A stretch of DNA of 19,387 nt from Dehalococcoidia bacterium (lineage in GTDB: Bacteria; Chloroflexota; Dehalococcoidia; GIF9; AB-539-J10): positions 1-19,387 of the forward strand of contig JAGMBH010000018.1 of the NCBI GenBank assembly GCA_023129815.1, written 5' to 3'. The notes beneath the pieces were generated by a model. It was not told the origin of the DNA. It made no database searches and saw only the letters and a list, made by a program, of their open reading frames with translations. Below, piece after piece: positions 7,447 to 14,641 of this stretch. Position 1 is the stretch's first letter, and each line of letters starts with the position of its first letter. Made by a program: the position numbers and the translations under genes.

Positions 7447-7992
7447 TCACTCGATTTCTGGCTCAATTAAGCCATAGTTGCCATCTTTGCGGCGGTATAA
7501 CAGGTTAATATTGCCAGTTTCAGCATTGATAAAAAGGAAAAAGTCATGTCCCAGAAGCTCCATTTGATTTATGGCTTCATCTTGAAGCATGGGTTTGATC
7601 ATGAAATGCTTACTCTTCACTACTCTTTCTGGTGCTTCAACTTCCTCCATCTCTTCTGTTGCTCCTTGGCGGGCCAGGGAAATGCCTCTGCCTTTGTCAT
7701 ATAGCTTACCTTTGTATCGTTCAATTCGACTGGTTAGCGCATCCATTACCTTATCTATGGCTGTGCGGATATTCGCAGCTTTTTCCTGAGCTCTGATTAA
7801 GGTGCCTTTACTATCAAGGGTAACCTGAACGGTGAATCTTTGCTCAGGCAGCTTTGTCTTTTCCTCGGAAATCTCGACCTTGCCTTCACCAATAGCGGGC
7901 AAATAACGGCTTAGTTTGCCAATCTTTTTCTTGGCTTGCTCTTGTATTGCTTTAGAGGCTTCCACATTTTTGGTAATGATTTGCAGATTCAT
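7447..7992 (-). CDS. hpf: Ribosome hibernation promoting factor, long form
   Basis: A 181-residue protein that binds the 30S subunit and promotes 100S ribosome dimers in stationary or starved cells. The N-terminal RaiA/YfiA domain (about 1-100) starts MNLQIITKNVEASKAIQEQA. A charged linker with EEMEEVEAPE follows. The C-terminal dimerisation domain (about 123-180) has the hallmark KHFMIKPM, EAINQMELLGHDFF and YRRKDGNYGLIEPE. The ATG at 7992 has GGGGGG three bases upstream and is preferred over an upstream in-frame start at 8034, which would lie inside comF. It is the last gene of the zinc-ribbon/comF/hpf operon, 11 bases after comF. Confidence 0.95.
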   Translation of the reverse strand: MNLQIITKNVEASKAIQEQAKKKIGKLSRYLPAIGEGKVEISEEKTKLPEQRFTVQVTLDSKGTLIRAQEKAANIRTAIDKVMDALTSRIERYKGKLYDKGRGISLARQGATEEMEEVEAPERVVKSKHFMIKPMLQDEAINQMELLGHDFFLFINAETGNINLLYRRKDGNYGLIEPEIE

Positions 7993-8003
7993 GTTCCCCC
8001 CTT

Positions 8004-8702
8004 TTAGATTTCTCTGGCTAAGGTTAAGCCCCATACTGAAATAGCACCGCTACTTTTGAGAGCCGCAGCACAGGACTCCAGTGTAGCTCCAGAAGTGCAC
8101 ACATCATCAATGAGGATAATCTGTTTACCACTTGCCTTTCCATTCTGACAGGTGAAGGCATTGGCTACGTTCCTTCGCCGCTCCTCTATATTCGATGCTT
8201 TTACCTGAGGTTTTGCCTCTTTAACTCGAATAAGACAATCTTTAATCACAGGCAAGTTTGTGAGCTTACCCAATTCCCGAGCCAGAAGGCTTGATTGATT
8301 ATAACCTCGCTCCCTCAGTCGTCGTGGGTGGAGGGGCACTGGAACGAGAGCTGCGCCAGGCAAAGGAGTTGACCGCAGGTAATCAGCTAATAACTCAGCT
8401 AAGCAAAGGGAAAGCGCCTTCAAATTCTGGTACTTTAGTTGATGGATAGCCTGGCGCATCACTTCATCAAAACGAAATGGAGAACGGATGCCATCAATTT
8501 TGCTTTGTAATTGTCGGCAACTTGGACATAGAATGCCACTAGCTTGAGGTCTGCCACATTTGGGGCAGAGTGGGAGTAGCAATCTTGGTAGTTTTCTACG
8601 GCAATTAGGGCACAGAAAACTACCTACTTTCCCACAGCCGACACAATGACGTGGGAAAAAGGAGTCAATCGCTAACTCAGCCAGTCGACTTAATTGAGAC
8701 AA
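8004..8702 (-). CDS. comF: ComF family phosphoribosyltransferase-like protein
   Basis: The product has two Cys4-type zinc-binding clusters at the N terminus (CVGCG with CPNC, and CPKCG with CPSC) followed by a type I phosphoribosyltransferase fold with the PRPP-binding signature IILIDDVCTSGAT (about residues 191-203). ComF proteins take part in DNA uptake in naturally competent bacteria, and the family also occurs in species not known to be competent, so the role here is uncertain. The start is ambiguous: TTG at 8702 gives the usual length of about 232 residues and avoids overlap with the zinc-ribbon gene; TTG at 8813 is the longest option but would overlap it by almost 90 bases. hpf follows after 11 bases. 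Confidence 0.88.
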   Translation of the reverse strand: MSQLSRLAELAIDSFFPRHCVGCGKVGSFLCPNCRRKLPRLLLPLCPKCGRPQASGILCPSCRQLQSKIDGIRSPFRFDEVMRQAIHQLKYQNLKALSLCLAELLADYLRSTPLPGAALVPVPLHPRRLRERGYNQSSLLARELGKLTNLPVIKDCLIRVKEAKPQVKASNIEERRRNVANAFTCQNGKASGKQIILIDDVCTSGATLESCAAALKSSGAISVWGLTLAREI

Positions 8703-8725
8703 ACCTACTATTGGTACGCCGGTTT

Positions 8726-8932
8726 TCAGCGTGAGCGAGTTTGAAGCGCTCCGCTGAGAATAGGTTCGTTTAGATATACGTCGCCCTTCCTGATCTTGAT
8801 GTTGTAGCTGCAATCAGGATTAGTGCATACCCATGCCTTGTAACGAACTTCTCCACCCTGACTGAAATCAGAGAGGGGCACTAGGTCTCCCTTACCGCAC
8901 ACCTGACATTTGGGGAACGAAATATTTTCCAA
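8726..8932 (-). CDS. Small zinc-ribbon protein, first gene of the comF-hpf operon
   Basis: A 68-residue protein with two cysteine pairs, CQVC near the N terminus and CTNPDC about 25 residues later, spaced as in a zinc ribbon. The start is a TTG at 8932, decided by GGGAGGT located five bases upstream; the in-frame ATGs further out (8947-8950) would place that ribosome binding site inside the coding sequence. I recognise no named family. The short C-terminal tail (LNEPILSGALQTRSR) reaches to within about 25 bases of comF. Position suggests co-expression with comF and hpf. Function is unknown; nucleic acid or protein binding would be typical for such ribbons. Confidence 0.7.
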   Translation of the reverse strand: MENISFPKCQVCGKGDLVPLSDFSQGGEVRYKAWVCTNPDCSYNIKIRKGDVYLNEPILSGALQTRSR

Positions 8933-8964
8933 GGTTCCACCTCCCATCATAAATATTTATTATG

Positions 8965-8997
8965 GCATATACTAAAAGTAATAAGCATATACTAAAA
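8965..8997 (-). promoter_or_regulatory. 20-base-period direct repeat in the promoter region of the zinc-ribbon/comF/hpf operon
   Basis: GCATATACTAAAA occurs twice on the plus strand, at 8965-8977 and 8985-8997, two helical turns apart. On the minus strand it reads TTTTAGTATATGC and lies just upstream of the operon. TTGCCA with TATGCT at 17 bases spacing gives a possible promoter overlapping it. It may be an operator, or a chance AT-rich duplication. Confidence 0.35.
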
Positions 8998-9068
8998 ATA
9001 AGTTGTTGGCAAGCGAAATTTAGCTTTGATCTGAAAAATTTTGTTTTTCAATTAGCCTTTCTCAGTCT

Positions 9069-9662
9069 CTAGGTCTCTAACTTTGTCATAAACAGGCGGG
9101 TATAAATAGCTCCAGCGGGTGTTAGCTGACTTCTCATAAGGCTAACAGCCTCAACATCAAAAGGATAGCTAATTTCAAAACTGGTAGACATTACTAGTTC
9201 GCCAAAACTTTTTCTTTCCGTAGGTGACGCTCCCTGCCTGATGCGAGCTAAGGTTAGATGCGGCACAAAGGGACGTTCCTCTTTAGCAAAGCCTAAAGGA
9301 CTAAGTGCCAAATCAATGTTTTGTTGCAAGCTCACTAGCTTATCTATCTCTCCTCCAATGCCAACCCAAAGGACACGAGGCTGCTTTAGATTAGGGAAAG
9401 CCCCCAAACTTGAAATCTCCAGATGAAAAGGAGAAATTCCCTTGCTGGCTGCTTCTATAGCTTTGGTTATCTCAGCTACTTGCTTAAAAGGGATATTGCC
9501 CAAAAACTTTAAAGTTAAGTGGATGCTTTCAGGATTCACCCATTTGATAAAGGGGTGCTCCGCTGTTTCCAATTCGCTTCTCAGCCTAGCCAGCCCGTCC
9601 TTAACATTCCGGGGCAATTCGATAGCGATAAAAGAACGGATTTGTTCAGAATTGTGTGCCAA
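9069..9662 (-). CDS. thpR: RNA 2',3'-cyclic phosphodiesterase (2'-5' RNA ligase family)
   Basis: A 197-residue member of the 2H phosphoesterase superfamily. Both HxT(S) motifs are present: HLTLKFLG with H48 and T50, and HLTLARIR with H135 and T137. The N terminus RSFIAIELP is typical of ThpR/LigT proteins, which open 2',3'-cyclic phosphates on RNA ends. Length is as expected. It starts with TTG at 9662, supported by GGAG five bases upstream. It follows the amidohydrolase gene by 21 bases on the same strand, so the two are probably co-transcribed, though no functional link is evident. Confidence 0.93.
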   Translation of the reverse strand: MAHNSEQIRSFIAIELPRNVKDGLARLRSELETAEHPFIKWVNPESIHLTLKFLGNIPFKQVAEITKAIEAASKGISPFHLEISSLGAFPNLKQPRVLWVGIGGEIDKLVSLQQNIDLALSPLGFAKEERPFVPHLTLARIRQGASPTERKSFGELVMSTSFEISYPFDVEAVSLMRSQLTPAGAIYTRLFMTKLET

Positions 9663-9683
9663 CTTTGCTCCTTTGATATTAAT

Positions 9684-10535
9684 TCATAGATCCTTCACTA
9701 TGTTCAGGATTTTTTGGGCATTGCCACCCAAAATTTTAGTTTTGTCCCTTTTGGCAAGTTCAAGAGACTGGATTTGAGCCATTATTCGACTTTGGGAAAT
9801 AAGGGGATAATCACTGCCAAAGAGTATTTTGTCACTGCCAATAATTTCGCTTACTTGTGGGAAAATCTGAGGTTGGTAAAGGAAAACGGTGGCGGCGGTA
9901 TCAAAGAAAACGTTAGTCAACACTTTAGCTACCTCGGGCATTAAGGCGTAGAAGGGCAAACCACCACCCCAATGGGCACAAACCAGCTTCAAATCAGGGA
10001 AGCTTAATATAAAAGAGTAGAGGACGTCGGGAGTAATGCTGCCTTTGCCGATATATTGATGTCCCACAGGCTCGGAGGAATGGGTTAGAAAAATCAAATT
10101 GTGTTTCATCGCGGCATCAACTAGAGGCTTCATAATCGTTTTATCTGCCAAGTCAAAGCCCTGCACATCAGACCTCATTTCCCCAATCCCTCTAGCTCCG
10201 GCTTTGGCACAGCGCTCTAGCTCAATTATAGCAGCATCTCCAGCCTTAGGTTGAATGCTACAGAAGCCGATAAGCCTGTCGGGATAGCGTGATATGGAAT
10301 CCAGGATATAATCGTTAGTTTCCACACAAAGTTCGTGGCTCACCCAACCTATGTTAAGAGCAACGGATAAATCAATCCCGTTCTCGTCCATGCTGGCAAT
10401 CAGCTCTTCAGCAGTTACCAGTTTAGCTTTTGGTTGAGAGTAAAGCAATGAAAAGCAGGAATCACGCTTGAGATATTCATAACGCCTCTCCTCTATCCAG
10501 GGAGGGAATATGTGAGTGTGAAAGTCTATAATCAT
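9684..10535 (-). CDS. Amidohydrolase-2 family metal-dependent hydrolase
   Basis: The 283-residue protein has the ligands of a TIM-barrel amidohydrolase (PF04909 type): HTH at the N terminus (H6, H8), LTHSSEP (H152), CAHWGGG (H188) and the catalytic Asp in FGSDYP (D242). The family includes decarboxylases such as those acting on aminocarboxymuconate or aromatic acids, as well as hydrolases; the substrate cannot be read from the sequence. There is no lysine-bridge signature of the binuclear urease type. The ATG at 10535 lacks a Shine-Dalgarno sequence and follows a TATAAT box by nine bases. It is the first gene before thpR and is divergent from the transketolase genes. Confidence 0.88.
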   Translation of the reverse strand: MIIDFHTHIFPPWIEERRYEYLKRDSCFSLLYSQPKAKLVTAEELIASMDENGIDLSVALNIGWVSHELCVETNDYILDSISRYPDRLIGFCSIQPKAGDAAIIELERCAKAGARGIGEMRSDVQGFDLADKTIMKPLVDAAMKHNLIFLTHSSEPVGHQYIGKGSITPDVLYSFILSFPDLKLVCAHWGGGLPFYALMPEVAKVLTNVFFDTAATVFLYQPQIFPQVSEIIGSDKILFGSDYPLISQSRIMAQIQSLELAKRDKTKILGGNAQKILNIVKDL

Positions 10536-10544
10536 TTTTACAGC

Positions 10545-10550
10545 ATTATA
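10545..10550 (-). promoter_or_regulatory. -10 box of the amidohydrolase-thpR transcript, near-leaderless
   Basis: TATAAT on the minus strand ends nine bases before the amidohydrolase ATG. The expected transcription start is two or three bases from the start codon, and no ribosome binding site is present. The -35 region is weak. Confidence 0.4.
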
Positions 10551-10623
10551 CCTAAATTTGCCCAGTATTTCTTAGCTAGGAGTGGGATTGCCTGCAAAAA
10601 TTAGAAATATTTGTAAATAGCCA

Positions 10624-10653
10624 TAGACATACAGGCTAGTGCTAGTTTACAAT
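10624..10653 (+). promoter_or_regulatory. Promoter of the transketolase genes
   Basis: TAGACA (10624-10629, five of six to TTGACA) is separated by 18 bases from TACAAT (10648-10653, five of six to TATAAT). Transcription would start near 10660, after the alternative GTG at 10639 and before the ATG at 10669, which favours the ATG. Confidence 0.5.
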
Positions 10654-10668
10654 TTACCCACGCAACAG

Positions 10669-11535
10669 ATGCCAAATCATATCAAAGTACCTCCTGAGCC
10701 TGCCTCGCAAGCTAACATATTCAACTTGTCTATAGAGGAGCTTAAAGAAATGGCTAAAAAGCTGCGTCGTCATGTAATTACTATGACAGCCACAGCGGGC
10801 AGCGGGCATCCAGGCGGTTCTCTATCAGCAGCCGATATTATTACCACACTTTACTTCAAAGCTATGCACCATGACCCGCAAAATCCCCAGTGGCTAGACC
10901 GCGACCGATTCATATTGAGCAAAGGACACGCTGCCCCAATCTTATATGCTGCCTTAGCTGAAAGTGGCTATTTCCCCGTGGAGGAATTAGCTACCCTAAG
11001 AAAGCTAGATAGCCGACTTCAAGGACATACCGATAGGAATCTTACTCCCGGAGTGGAGATGTCCGCCGGCTCTTTGGGTATGGGTTTATCCTTTGGTATT
11101 GGTGTTGCTTTAGCCGCTAAGCTTGACCATCGTGACTATAGAACCTACGTCCTCCTTAGCGATGGGGAATGTGATGAAGGGCAAACTTGGGAAGCGGCTC
11201 TCTCAGCGGCCCACTTCAAAATAGATAACTTAACTGCAATCGTGGATTGCAACCGAATTCAGCTCACTGGCTGGACTCGAGATATCATGAACCTTGAGCC
11301 TTTGAGCCAGAAATGGCAAGCTTTTGGCTGGCACACCATTGATATAGATGGTCACGATTTCAATCAAATTCTAGCTGCTTTCAAGGAAGCTGAAAAGATT
11401 AAAAACAAGCCCCCTGTCATCATTGCCCGCACTATCAAAGGCAGAGGTGTCAGTTTTATGGAAAACAACGCAAAATTTCATGGCAAGGCACCTACCCCAG
11501 AAGAAGCAGAAAGGGCGCTAAAGGAGCTAGAATAG
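10669..11535 (+). CDS. Transketolase, N-terminal (thiamine diphosphate-binding) subunit
   Basis: First half of a split transketolase, moving two-carbon ketol units between sugar phosphates in the non-oxidative pentose phosphate pathway. Motifs: GSGHPGGSLSA, SKGHAAPILYAAL, and the thiamine diphosphate/Mg signature SDGECDEGQTWEA (from about residue 164) ending in DCN (193-195). GRGVSFMEN near the C terminus is also characteristic. The 288-residue length is that of the N-half proteins of archaea and anaerobes. The ATG at 10669 is preferred because a promoter candidate places the transcript start between it and a GTG at 10639. No Shine-Dalgarno sequence precedes either. The C-terminal subunit follows after a 203-base gap filled with repeats. 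Confidence 0.95.
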   Translation: MPNHIKVPPEPASQANIFNLSIEELKEMAKKLRRHVITMTATAGSGHPGGSLSAADIITTLYFKAMHHDPQNPQWLDRDRFILSKGHAAPILYAALAESGYFPVEELATLRKLDSRLQGHTDRNLTPGVEMSAGSLGMGLSFGIGVALAAKLDHRDYRTYVLLSDGECDEGQTWEAALSAAHFKIDNLTAIVDCNRIQLTGWTRDIMNLEPLSQKWQAFGWHTIDIDGHDFNQILAAFKEAEKIKNKPPVIIARTIKGRGVSFMENNAKFHGKAPTPEEAERALKELE

Positions 11536-11540
11536 TGGCT

Positions 11541-11561
11541 GTCATTGCGGTGAGCCGAAGC
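11541..11561 (+). repeat. Truncated TCATTGCGAG-family repeat
   Basis: GTCATTGCGGTGAGCCGAAG, six bases after the stop codon of the first transketolase gene. It carries the left end of the family only and runs directly into the 51-base GTAGTTGCC element. Confidence 0.6.
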
Positions 11562-11572
11562 TTTAAAAAAAT

Positions 11573-11623
11573 GTAGTTGCCCAATTTATTGGGCGATGTT
11601 GCCTGATTACCCAAGGCAACTAC
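11573..11623 (+). repeat. 51-base GTAGTTGCC inverted-repeat element, copy A
   Basis: Perfect nine-base terminal inverted repeats, GTAGTTGCC and GGCAACTAC, enclose a second perfect palindrome, CCCAAT-TT-ATTGGG. The copy at 17287-17337 is in the opposite orientation and differs at only four positions, all in one block in the middle. Short A/T runs flank both copies. It carries no coding capacity and is a miniature element or a REP-like hairpin. Confidence 0.85.
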
Positions 11624-11643
11624 GAAAAATGAGAGTATTTTAT

Positions 11644-11672
11644 TGTCATTGCGAGCGCAGCGAAGCAGTCTC
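11644..11672 (+). repeat. TCATTGCGAG-family repeat, full copy
   Basis: TGTCATTGCGAGCGCAGCGA followed by AGCAGTCTC: the cleanest copy of the family in the window, in the gap between the transketolase genes. It abuts the next repeat directly. Confidence 0.75.
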
Positions 11673-11734
11673 CTCTCCCTCGATGGGAGACGAGGCTAGT
11701 CCTGAGCGCAGCGAAGCAACTAAGGTGAGGGTGA
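11671..11734 (+). repeat. CCCTCTCCC-family repeat interrupted by a partial TCATTGCGAG-family copy
   Basis: CCTCTCCCTCGATGGGAGACGAGG starts the element and AAGGTGAGGGTGA ends it. Between them CCTGAGCGCAGCGAAGCAAC (11701-11720) matches the inner part of the other family, so one repeat seems nested in the other. The AGGTGAGGGTG end lies where the ribosome binding site of the following gene should be. Confidence 0.6.
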
Positions 11735-11738
11735 AATC

Positions 11739-12674
11739 ATGGTAGAAGTCTCCACTCGGGAAACCTATGGCAAGACTTTGGTAGAGCTAGGCAAAGAAAA
11801 CAAGGATATTATTGTCCTGGATGCCGATTTATCCCCTTCAACCATGACTCACTTCTTTGCCCGCGAGTTCCCAGACCGTTTTTTTGATTGTGGCTTAGAA
11901 GAGCAAAATATGATTGCCATAGCGGCTGGTTTGGCTGCCTCAGGGAAAACAGTCTTTGCCAGCACTTTTGCTGTCTTTGCCTCCTGCCGCTGTTTTGACC
12001 AGCTAAGGATATGTCTTTCTCAGCCCAGGTTAAATGTCAAAATCGTAGCCACTCATAGTGGCATTAGCGTGGGAGAGGATGGCACATCACATCATGCCAT
12101 TGAGGACTTAGCTTTATATTGTTCTCTGCCCGGCTTTACTGTTGTTGTTCCCGCCGATGCTATAGAGACCGCCGAAGCAGTAAAAGTAGCTGCAGCTACT
12201 TATGGGCCTTTCTATATCAGGCTAAGCCGTCCTAAAACGCCTCTTGTTTATCCTGAGGGCTATCACTTTACCTTGGGCAAGGCAGTGACCATGAGACAAG
12301 GCGAGGATGCCACCGTTATCGCTATGGGCATTATGGTAGCCAGGGCTTTGGAGGCATCAGATATCTTGGCAAGGCAAGGGATAGATTGCCGTGTAATCAA
12401 CATGCCCACCCTTAAGCCCTTAGATGAAGAAGTCATAGGCAGAGCAGCCTCAGAGACAGGGGCTATTGTTGTTGCTGAAGAACATCTAGCCCAGGGGGGT
12501 TTAGGCAGCCGTGTTGCTCAAGTGGTAGCTAGGGAAAAACCAATTCCTATGGAGTTTGTCAACCTTAAAGACAGCTATGCCTTATCAGGCAAAGCCGATG
12601 AACTGCTGCAACGATATGGCCTGACTGCTGGAGATATTGAGGTGGCGGTGAAGTCGGTGGTCAAGAGGAAGTAA
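11739..12674 (+). CDS. Transketolase, C-terminal (pyrimidine-binding) subunit
   Basis: Second half of the split transketolase, 311 residues. The pyrimidine-binding domain carries CGLEEQNM with catalytic E55, which activates thiamine diphosphate in trans across the interface with the N-terminal subunit. AGLAASGKTVFASTFAVFAS, HSGISVGEDGTSHHAIED and PADAIETAEAV are family hallmarks. The C-terminal transketolase domain follows (about 185-310). The ATG at 11739 has AGGTGAGGGTG about six bases upstream; this stretch belongs to a dispersed repeat, so the repeat seems to supply the ribosome binding site. No promoter of its own is evident, and it is probably co-transcribed with the first half. Confidence 0.95.
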   Translation: MVEVSTRETYGKTLVELGKENKDIIVLDADLSPSTMTHFFAREFPDRFFDCGLEEQNMIAIAAGLAASGKTVFASTFAVFASCRCFDQLRICLSQPRLNVKIVATHSGISVGEDGTSHHAIEDLALYCSLPGFTVVVPADAIETAEAVKVAAATYGPFYIRLSRPKTPLVYPEGYHFTLGKAVTMRQGEDATVIAMGIMVARALEASDILARQGIDCRVINMPTLKPLDEEVIGRAASETGAIVVAEEHLAQGGLGSRVAQVVAREKPIPMEFVNLKDSYALSGKADELLQRYGLTAGDIEVAVKSVVKRK

Positions 12675-12747
12675 GAACTCCAGTAGAGGGAACCCCCGAA
12701 CAAAGTAGTTGACTCCTCCCCTAAGGGATTTGCATTAATACATCTGA

Positions 12748-12764
12748 ACAATCTTGACGATTGT
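12748..12764. other. Small hairpin between convergent genes
   Basis: ACAATC, a five-base loop and GATTGT form a six-base-pair stem in the 149-base gap between the transketolase gene and the oppositely oriented two-gene module. No T-run follows on either strand, so it is not a typical intrinsic terminator. Nothing else was recognised in this gap. Confidence 0.3.
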
Positions 12765-12823
12765 GCAATTAGGTAACAAAACAGGCTAATGTTACGATAG
12801 GCTATTAGCTGCTTAGCAGTTTA

Positions 12824-14641
12824 TCATGACTTGCGTTCAGTCGCGTATGGAAAGACAATGCTACGCCAGAACTCCGGAGGCAATGGTGATCCATATTTCA
12901 GGCAAGCTAACACAACTATCGATTGGGGAATATTTGCAGGTAATTGCCATGGATATCGAGTCCTTACTTGCGTAACGAAATCTTGAATCTTATCAGCCAA
13001 GTTGGATTGGTTGTCACCCACGTTACTGAAGTGATGGGTGTTAATTGCAATACCATCGTAGACGCTCTCTTTCAATATCCGACTACACCAATCTTGGGGT
13101 GGTACCCAACTCATTAAATCAAGAGGATAGTCAGCTATCTTCTTACCATCATCCCCGATGCCACAAACGACTCTACGATAGAAGCGTTCGACTAGTTCAT
13201 CCCTATCTTTTTCATCCAGGCAAAAGCAAATCTCCATGAGCATCAACACAAGATAAGAGCTAGAGTCAGTATACTCTGGCGGTCGGTTTGAGGTAGCTAT
13301 GTATTCTGCAACTAGTTCAATTCGGTTTCGAGACTCTATAAACGGCACTCCGCCAAATTTGCGCGCACGCCTTATTGTAAGCCGTGATTCGAGTTCAGAA
13401 AGCCACTCGGAAATATGTTTTGGTTGACCTGACTGCAATAACAGGAACCATATTAAGAAGAGGTCTATATGATTCAGGTCGATGAGGGGACGGAATATCG
13501 CGGGGTTTGCTGAAAGGCATGCCATAACTAATTCACTATAATGGCGCACTATTTCAGCAGTGTCTCTCAACGCGAAATCACGATATCCCAGGGCTAACAT
13601 GCCTAGTCTGGAGGTATGCCAGTATGTCAGGTATGGATCATTCACGATTGATAGCTGACCTCTTGCCGTGTTGCCGAAACCGTGTTCAGTCGTAAAAACC
13701 AGGGAAACTTCGTTTAGGTATCGCGCGAGTTCTGCAACATATAGTTCGACCGTTATTTTTTGTGTAATTTGTCTCAATCGGTCATGGTCAGGTTTATCAG
13801 AGGTATTTAGACAGCAACGCCAGACAGCAAGTATCGCCCACTCGGTTAGGTCAATCCACCCTGGAGAGGAGTTAGGAGTTTCTTTTCTATAGTTGTGAAG
13901 TATGAGCAGAGTCACCGGGATCAGATTTAGTCTTTTGATATCAATTGGGGGCTCGAGTAAAGAGTTGAGAAACTTGCACCAGTTGAATACTACTCTATCT
14001 TCCCACTCTTTTGATCCATAGTCACAGTTTTGTACTTCGACACAGATATCACGAAATTGCCGTGATAGATGTAATGGCAACAATTCTGGAGACAAAAGAT
14101 TAAGCTTGGCTTCTTCTACGATTTTTGAGAGGTTCCACCTCTCAAAAGAAAGCGAAACCTTATTATTAATTAATGTCCCAAGAGAACTGACAAGTCTGTC
14201 GTACAATTCGACACCGTTGTGGTCCTCGTCCTTATTGTAAGCTAGGATTACTTTAACGGCTCTGACTGACTCAAGCCCGGCCATTTCTAGGCTGGGAGTT
14301 GCTGCCATGCGAATATCCGTATCAAAGTTATTCGTAGTCCAGTTACGGTTAGTTAAAGTCTCGTCTTTAAGAACAAAAACGTATAGCTCAGTTTTCGAAG
14401 GATCTAAAAAAGCCAAATCTACACCAAATTCTGCCTCTGTTTTTGTAGTGGTCGTCCCATGTGCGCCCTGTCGAAAGAAAGGTATTCTTATTAGCTGCCA
14501 GTCCTTCGCAATGGCCAGGCTATAGATTAACTGGTCAAAACCCCATTTAGCTCCGTCTTTCTCAAATCGAGTTCTTTCAGAGAGGCTGAGAATGTATTCT
14601 GTAAGAAAGAAATTTAAAGTGGAAATATCCTCAGTTTTCAA
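12824..14641 (-). CDS. Unrecognised 605-residue protein with a PD-(D/E)XK nuclease-like N-terminal segment (second gene of the module)
   Basis: I recognise no named family. Residues about 20-170 look like a restriction-endonuclease-like fold: a helix (FEKDGAKWGFDQLIYSLA), then EAEFGVDLAFLD with D75, then the strand ELYVFVLKDE with K92, then alternating helix and strand (VRAVKVILAYN). In active members the lysine is preceded two positions earlier by Glu, Asp or Gln; here that position is Val90, so catalysis may be altered or lost. Residues 170-605 are predicted helical, rich in Trp/Leu/Arg, without P-loop or membrane segments. The start is TTG at 14641, sharing TTGA with the stop of the upstream gene and preceded by GGAGG eight bases away, which indicates translational coupling. 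The protein probably works in complex with the upstream product. The nuclease reading is inference. Confidence 0.75.
   Translation of the reverse strand: MKTEDISTLNFFLTEYILSLSERTRFEKDGAKWGFDQLIYSLAIAKDWQLIRIPFFRQGAHGTTTTKTEAEFGVDLAFLDPSKTELYVFVLKDETLTNRNWTTNNFDTDIRMAATPSLEMAGLESVRAVKVILAYNKDEDHNGVELYDRLVSSLGTLINNKVSLSFERWNLSKIVEEAKLNLLSPELLPLHLSRQFRDICVEVQNCDYGSKEWEDRVVFNWCKFLNSLLEPPIDIKRLNLIPVTLLILHNYRKETPNSSPGWIDLTEWAILAVWRCCLNTSDKPDHDRLRQITQKITVELYVAELARYLNEVSLVFTTEHGFGNTARGQLSIVNDPYLTYWHTSRLGMLALGYRDFALRDTAEIVRHYSELVMACLSANPAIFRPLIDLNHIDLFLIWFLLLQSGQPKHISEWLSELESRLTIRRARKFGGVPFIESRNRIELVAEYIATSNRPPEYTDSSSYLVLMLMEICFCLDEKDRDELVERFYRRVVCGIGDDGKKIADYPLDLMSWVPPQDWCSRILKESVYDGIAINTHHFSNVGDNQSNLADKIQDFVTQVRTRYPWQLPANIPQSIVVLACLKYGSPLPPEFWRSIVFPYATERKS

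Noticed and set aside
10639..10668. Earlier GTG start for the N-terminal transketolase gene
   Set aside because: The best promoter candidate places the transcript start downstream of it, and the extra residues are not conserved-looking.
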